The translations under genes and the position numbers were made by a program. From JAUYIV01 sp035464675 (GTDB lineage: Bacteria; Actinomycetota; Acidimicrobiia; Spongiisociales; UBA11373): a stretch of DNA of 64,000 nucleotides. The DNA lies in contig DATHSA010000054.1 in NCBI GenBank assembly GCA_035464675.1, positions 1 through 64,000 of the forward strand, in the 5' to 3' direction. The notes under the pieces were generated by a model. That model had not been told where the DNA came from and searched no databases. It saw only the letters and a program-made list of their open reading frames with translations. Position 1 is the first letter of the stretch. Each line of letters opens with the position of its first letter. Below, in pieces: positions 58,008 through 64,000 of the stretch.

Positions 58008-58511
58008 ATGAAGCGCTCGGTCCTGGTGCTGGTTCTCGTGGCGTCTGGCTGCGGTGAAGGCGGTGGCATTACGTCGACGACGACCGAAGCCACCACCACG
58101 ACGACCAACGTCGTGACAACTTCCACAACGACCGCCGAGCCGACCACGACGGTCGCACCTACGACCACGGCAGCCCCAGCCGCGACGACCGCTCCGACTA
58201 CGACCGTTCCGTCAGGGCCATCGCAGGTGACCGGCCTGGCCGTGGGCCTGGGTGGAGGGAGCCTCGAGGTCGCCGTCACCTGGGATCCGCACCCAGAGGC
58301 CGATCACTATCGCGTCTACTTCTCCGAGTTGCCGGGCGGTGAGAAGGAGTTCGTACGTACCGTCGAGCCGATCGAGACGGTCGGCTCCCAGGTGGGCTTC
58401 ATCGACTACCCGAGGAACCAGACCGAGGGCGAGACCTGCTATCAGGTGAGCGCCGTGAACGGCGAAGGAGTCGAAGGCCCGCTCTCGGTGGAGGCCTGCT
58501 TCTACGCGTGA
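58008..58511 (+). CDS. Secreted lipoprotein with Thr-rich linker and FN3-like domain
   Basis: A 167-residue protein: signal peptide with lipobox VASGC (Cys15), a linker of about 55 Thr/Pro/Ala residues, and one fibronectin type III-like domain (PSQVTGLAVGLGGGSLEVAV, then WDPHPEADHYRVYFSE, CYQVSAVNGEGVEGPLS). It is probably an extracellular adhesion or binding module. Short and orphan between prfB and secA. Confidence 0.75.
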   Translation: MKRSVLVLVLVASGCGEGGGITSTTTEATTTTTNVVTTSTTTAEPTTTVAPTTTAAPAATTAPTTTVPSGPSQVTGLAVGLGGGSLEVAVTWDPHPEADHYRVYFSELPGGEKEFVRTVEPIETVGSQVGFIDYPRNQTEGETCYQVSAVNGEGVEGPLSVEACFYA

Positions 58512-58724
58512 CGGGCGACCGCTGGTCGCCTGCAGATCGCGGTGCGCCATCTGGCACGGGGCCGGCTGGAGGAGGCAGGCATCCCGCCCCTGAGACCTCC
58601 CGTCACGCGCCGAATGTGCCTCACCGGCCGGACCACACCGAACCCGCAGAGACAAGGAGCAGGAGTCCGGTGATGGTGGCAGCAGGGGCCCGTTGACTCA
58701 TATGCAGTTCGCCGGTAACCGAAA

Positions 58725-58738
58725 GGGCGACGGGCGAC
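58725..58738. repeat. Two GGGCGAC heptamers next to the secA stop
   Basis: GGGCGAC twice in succession, three bases before the secA stop codon. It matches the stop-adjacent position of other members of the heptamer family. Confidence 0.5.
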
Positions 58739-58741
58739 CGA

Positions 58742-61369
<2,628 letters not shown>

Positions 61370-61559
61370 TGGATGCTCATGTTAGGGAGCGGCCGATCGT
61401 CTGAGGAGAGGGCCGCTCGCCACCTCCAACGCTCGATCCGCTCGCCCTCTTCCAGCAACAGAGCGATCCGTGATCCAGGACGGGTGACGGTAACCGGGCC
61501 GTGACGTCGTTCCGGGTGAAGACCATCGGCGGGCCCTCTCGAAGGATCCGGCGACTGCC

Positions 61560-62207
61560 TCAGAGTTCGATGAGCTGCTCGCGAATCGCGTAGAGGACGG
61601 CCTCGTTGCGGGAGTGAAGGCCCAATTTGTCGAGGATGTTGCGCACGTGATTCTTGACGGTGTTCTCACTGATGAACAGCACGTGACCGATCTCCTTCGA
61701 CGTCAACCCCCTGGCCACGTGCTGAAGCACCTCGATCTCCCTGCCGGTGAGGACCGGGCGTCGCGGGGCCGTGAAGTCCTGATGGCGAAGAAGCTGGGAG
61801 AGCACGTCGAGCAGCTTGCCGGCCATGAGGCCGGAGAGGGCGGCTCCGCCGGCCGCGACCGAATGGAGGGAGGCCGCCAGCTCGCCGAAGGGCGCGTCCT
61901 TGATCAGGTACCCGCGCGCACCGACCTTGATGCACTCGAGGAGATCTTCCTCGGACTCGGAGCCGCTGAGCATGACGACATGTGAATCGGGCGAAACGGC
62001 GCGAATCTTCTCGACCGCGTCCAGGCCGGAGACGCCCGGCATCAGGATGTCGAGCAGCACCAGCTCGGGTTGGAGCGACTCGGCCGCGGTGATGGCCTCG
62101 TCGGCGTCGTCCGCCTCCCCCACCACATCGAAGCCCTCGCGCTCCAGCGCGGCCGCAAGGCCTGTGCGGAAGAGATCGACGTCGTCTACGACGAGAACAC
62201 TGGTCAC
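61560..62207 (-). CDS. NarL/FixJ-family response regulator
   Basis: A 215-residue regulator: receiver domain (1-120) with the phospho-acceptor Asp53 in LVLLDILMPGVSGLD, and a LuxR-type HTH (about 150-215, EIEVLQHVARGLTSKEIGHV then LFISENTVKNHVRNIL). Its GTG overlaps the hpf stop as GTGA, so it is co-translated with the ribosome hibernation factor. No histidine kinase gene lies nearby. Confidence 0.93.
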   Translation of the reverse strand: MTSVLVVDDVDLFRTGLAAALEREGFDVVGEADDADEAITAAESLQPELVLLDILMPGVSGLDAVEKIRAVSPDSHVVMLSGSESEEDLLECIKVGARGYLIKDAPFGELAASLHSVAAGGAALSGLMAGKLLDVLSQLLRHQDFTAPRRPVLTGREIEVLQHVARGLTSKEIGHVLFISENTVKNHVRNILDKLGLHSRNEAVLYAIREQLIEL

Positions 62208-62758
62208 TCTGGCTCGATCAGCCCGAGCGATCCCCCACGCCGTCGATATAGGACCCCATACCGGTCCGTATCGGCGTTGAGGAACAGATAGAAGCTGTGT
62301 CCGAGCAATTCCATCTGAAGGGCTGCCTCCTCGGGAGTCATCGGCTTGACCGAGAAACGCTTGACACGGTCGATCCGAAGCTCGTTGTCGTCTTCGCTCT
62401 GTTCTTCGACGCTCAGTCCGCCGTCATTGAGCCGTTTCTCCCCACGCTGCCGATGGAGGGTGATGATCCGCTCCTTGAGCCGGCGCAGCCTCCGCTCGAA
62501 CTTGTCGATGGCTCCGTCGAGCGCGGCGCGCTCGTCGAACGCCGCAGACTCGACCCTCACCATCTGTCCGGCGACCTTGGAGGTGATCTCCACGCGGTAT
62601 TTCTCCTCCGAGATCCGGGGGTTGTGTTCCGCCGAGAATTCGACGTCGACGAACTCGCCGTCGTCGAAGACCCTGGTGGCGTGATCGACCTTGCTGGAGG
62701 CCAGATCATGCAGCTCTTCGGTGAGAGACATGTGGGTTGCGTGGACGCGGATATCCAC
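62204..62758 (-). CDS. hpf: Long-form ribosome hibernation promoting factor
   Basis: A 184-residue protein: the N-terminal HPF domain (VHATHMSLTEELHDLASSKV, RVESAAFDERAALDGAIDKF) and a C-terminal dimerisation domain (VKRFSVKPMTPEEAALQMEL, LFLNADTDRYGVLYRRRGGS), so it belongs to the long type that forms 100S ribosomes. The GTG start has AAAGGAG six bases upstream. Encoded with a response regulator whose start overlaps it. Confidence 0.94.
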   Translation of the reverse strand: MDIRVHATHMSLTEELHDLASSKVDHATRVFDDGEFVDVEFSAEHNPRISEEKYRVEITSKVAGQMVRVESAAFDERAALDGAIDKFERRLRRLKERIITLHRQRGEKRLNDGGLSVEEQSEDDNELRIDRVKRFSVKPMTPEEAALQMELLGHSFYLFLNADTDRYGVLYRRRGGSLGLIEPE

Positions 62759-62938
62759 AGAGTGCTCCTTTCAGGGCAGGGTCCAGCTCCGAGTCGAGGG
62801 GACGACATGGTGGGCCGAGGGAAGGCGGACGACCGCCAGTGCCCTTCTGCGGGGCCGTCTGTGGGGCACCCAGGCCTTCAGGGCTTCTCGCTCTCCCTCG
62901 GCGCGTGACCCAATGGTACCGGACCCCCGGCCGGGCGA

Positions 62939-63502
62939 TCAGGGCCGAACTGCAGTGCCCCGGAGCGCCGAGGTCGCCGTGACCGCGTGACATGCAGTGG
63001 CGACCCTCGCTGCGGCGCAGAGCGTGGTGCCGGTGGTCACGACGTCGTCGACAAGGATGGCGCCTTCCCCGGGATGCCGGGTCAGGGTGAATCTCGGGAT
63101 GCCGCGGCGCCCCCCGGCCTGGCCGGCGCGTCGTGCCACCCAGAATGCAGGCCGCAGCGCATGAACAACCGGCAGGCCGGTGAGCCGGGCAACGATCGCC
63201 GTCACCGCAACGCCGGAGTCCACGCCGTAGCGCCACCGGCGCGCGACGACGCGAGGCACCGGAACCAGGCACTGCGCATGGCCGGGCAGGATCTGCGCCA
63301 TCGCTCGGGCGAGGGGACCTGCTGCCGCCTCGAGCGCCTCGTACTTGAGGCGGTGAACCAGGCGCCTCGCCGCCCCTTCGTGAACGAACGCCGCGCGAAC
63401 CAGGACGCTCCCGAGGTGCTGCTCAGGGGCGGGTGACAGGGTGCCGGCGCAGCGGGTGCAGAGATCGTCGCGGGCGGCGTCGGCGCAGGAGAGGCAGAGC
63501 AT
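62939..63502 (-). CDS. comF: ComF-family amidophosphoribosyltransferase-like protein
   Basis: A 187-residue ComF: an N-terminal zinc domain with CLSC and CTRC pairs, then the phosphoribosyltransferase domain ending with VDDVVTTGTT, its PRPP-binding motif. ComF is needed for DNA uptake in transformable bacteria and joins comEA/comEC of this window. The ATG at 63502 opens the zinc domain; the frame is open upstream without similarity. The window thus holds three competence genes. Confidence 0.9.
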   Translation of the reverse strand: MLCLSCADAARDDLCTRCAGTLSPAPEQHLGSVLVRAAFVHEGAARRLVHRLKYEALEAAAGPLARAMAQILPGHAQCLVPVPRVVARRWRYGVDSGVAVTAIVARLTGLPVVHALRPAFWVARRAGQAGGRRGIPRFTLTRHPGEGAILVDDVVTTGTTLCAAARVATACHAVTATSALRGTAVRP

Positions 63503-63604
63503 CCGAGCGAAGTCTCTCTCGGCACTGTGACACGCCCGGCGACCCACGGAACCGCCGGAGGGACTAGCGCGTTGCCCGTCTCCGCAAATGGACACTACTC
63601 GCGG

Positions 63605-63633
63605 TTGAGTGACCACTCTCTGTGACCTACAGT
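63605..63633 (+). promoter_or_regulatory. Sigma-70-like promoter of the FtsH-like gene
   Basis: TTGAGT (63605-63610) and TACAGT (63628-63633) are separated by 17 bases, close to the actinobacterial TTGACN and TANNNT consensus. The start codon is 27 bases after the -10 box, with AAAGGGG between. Confidence 0.55.
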
Positions 63634-63659
63634 TACCCCAGCAGGGCAAAGGGGAACTC

Positions 63660-64000
63660 ATGCCGTTCGATGTCGAAGTGAGCCGTGAGCGTCGTCGGCA
63701 GCGGCGGCTCCGGAGGCTCGCCTGGTTCCTGGCTCCCATCGTCGCCTGGCTGTGGCTCCGCATCGCCGCAGGAAACCCGGTGTCGCCCGGCTGGCCCGAC
63801 CTCGGCCCCGACGCCGCCACGTGGCTTCCGGGATTCTTCGTGATCCTCCTCCTCGTGCTTCTGATCCTCGGCCCGATGCTCGGGAATGGCCGCTCCCCCG
63901 AGGTCGTCTACCTGCCCGAGCAGATCGACGTCTCATTCGACTCGGTCAAGGGCCTCGGGCCTGTGCTCGTCGAGGTGCGCCACACCCTGGAGGTCTTCCT
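63660..64000 (+). CDS. FtsH-like AAA+ protein, N-terminal part
   Basis: The first 113 residues are visible, cut by the right edge. After a basic N-terminus come two membrane segments (FLAPIVAWLWLRIAA and LPGFFVILLLVLLILGPML), then VYLPEQIDVSFDSVKGLGPV, which resembles the FtsH-type linker that precedes the AAA+ domain (usual form YADVAGLDE). Length in full-size relatives would be about 600 residues. It could be a membrane-bound AAA+ protease or an ATPase without the protease domain; the visible part cannot decide. Confidence 0.65.
   Translation, partial: MPFDVEVSRERRRQRRLRRLAWFLAPIVAWLWLRIAAGNPVSPGWPDLGPDAATWLPGFFVILLLVLLILGPMLGNGRSPEVVYLPEQIDVSFDSVKGLGPVLVEVRHTLEVF

Overview
The window is a GC-rich, densely coded chromosomal segment (about 70 protein genes, eight intact or partial RNA genes) from an actinobacterium. 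Gene content (mreBCD-mrdA-rodA, obg-rpmA-rplU-rng, ftsEX-smpB-ssrA-prfB, clpXP-tig, an rdgB-rph-phosphodiesterase cluster also known from Mycobacterium), frequent GTG starts and many 4-nt ATGA/GTGA stop-start overlaps fit Actinomycetota. A rod-type mre operon together with an FtsH-like AAA protein fragment suggests an uncultured lineage such as Acidimicrobiia, but that is inference. There is no prophage, transposase or CRISPR array; the segment is mostly core genome.

Layout. 1-8 kb: end of greA, then a leftward group holA-comEC-comEA (replication clamp loader and DNA uptake), a CPBP protease, a small HExxH protein and leuS. 8-19 kb: tRNA-Ala, envelope peptidase and lipoprotein, rsfS-nadD, a response regulator-VWA-MoxR set, obg-rpmA-rplU and rng. 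19-26 kb: tdk, then the elongation machinery rodA-mrdA-mreDCB. 26-35 kb: ndk, folC-valS, a YibE/F membrane protein, clpX-clpP-tig. 34.8-36.1 kb: a tRNA cluster (His, Arg, Gly, Leu, Lys; Pro on the other strand) with a partial tRNA-His duplicate and a decayed HTH gene. 36-48 kb: lipoproteins, USP, rdgB-rph-phosphodiesterase, an ABC exporter coupled to a polytopic membrane protein and a cupredoxin-like lipoprotein, a frameshifted secreted-protein gene, a MoaD-BNR-DUF885 operon and azlCD. 48-54 kb: thiI and a second ABC exporter. 54-64 kb: ssrA, smpB, ftsX-ftsE, prfB with the conserved +1 programmed frameshift, secA, a NarL-type regulator coupled to the hibernation factor hpf, comF and the start of an FtsH-like AAA gene.

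The most unusual signals lie outside the genes. First, at least eleven gene borders carry short tandem repeats that all have a 7-bp period but use different heptamer words; two of these tracts run directly into hairpins that share the core GAGCGAAGCGA but have different, compensating stems. Second, comEC, folC and probably rsfS appear to start at CTG or ATA codons, in the first two cases in the same 4-nt stop-start overlap geometry used by neighbouring genes. Third, upstream of tRNA-His the word CCATGCGG occurs three times, each time opening a hairpin with a different stem, and one copy carries a truncated tRNA-His. Several small secreted-protein genes are broken by frameshifts, which may be real decay or sequence error.
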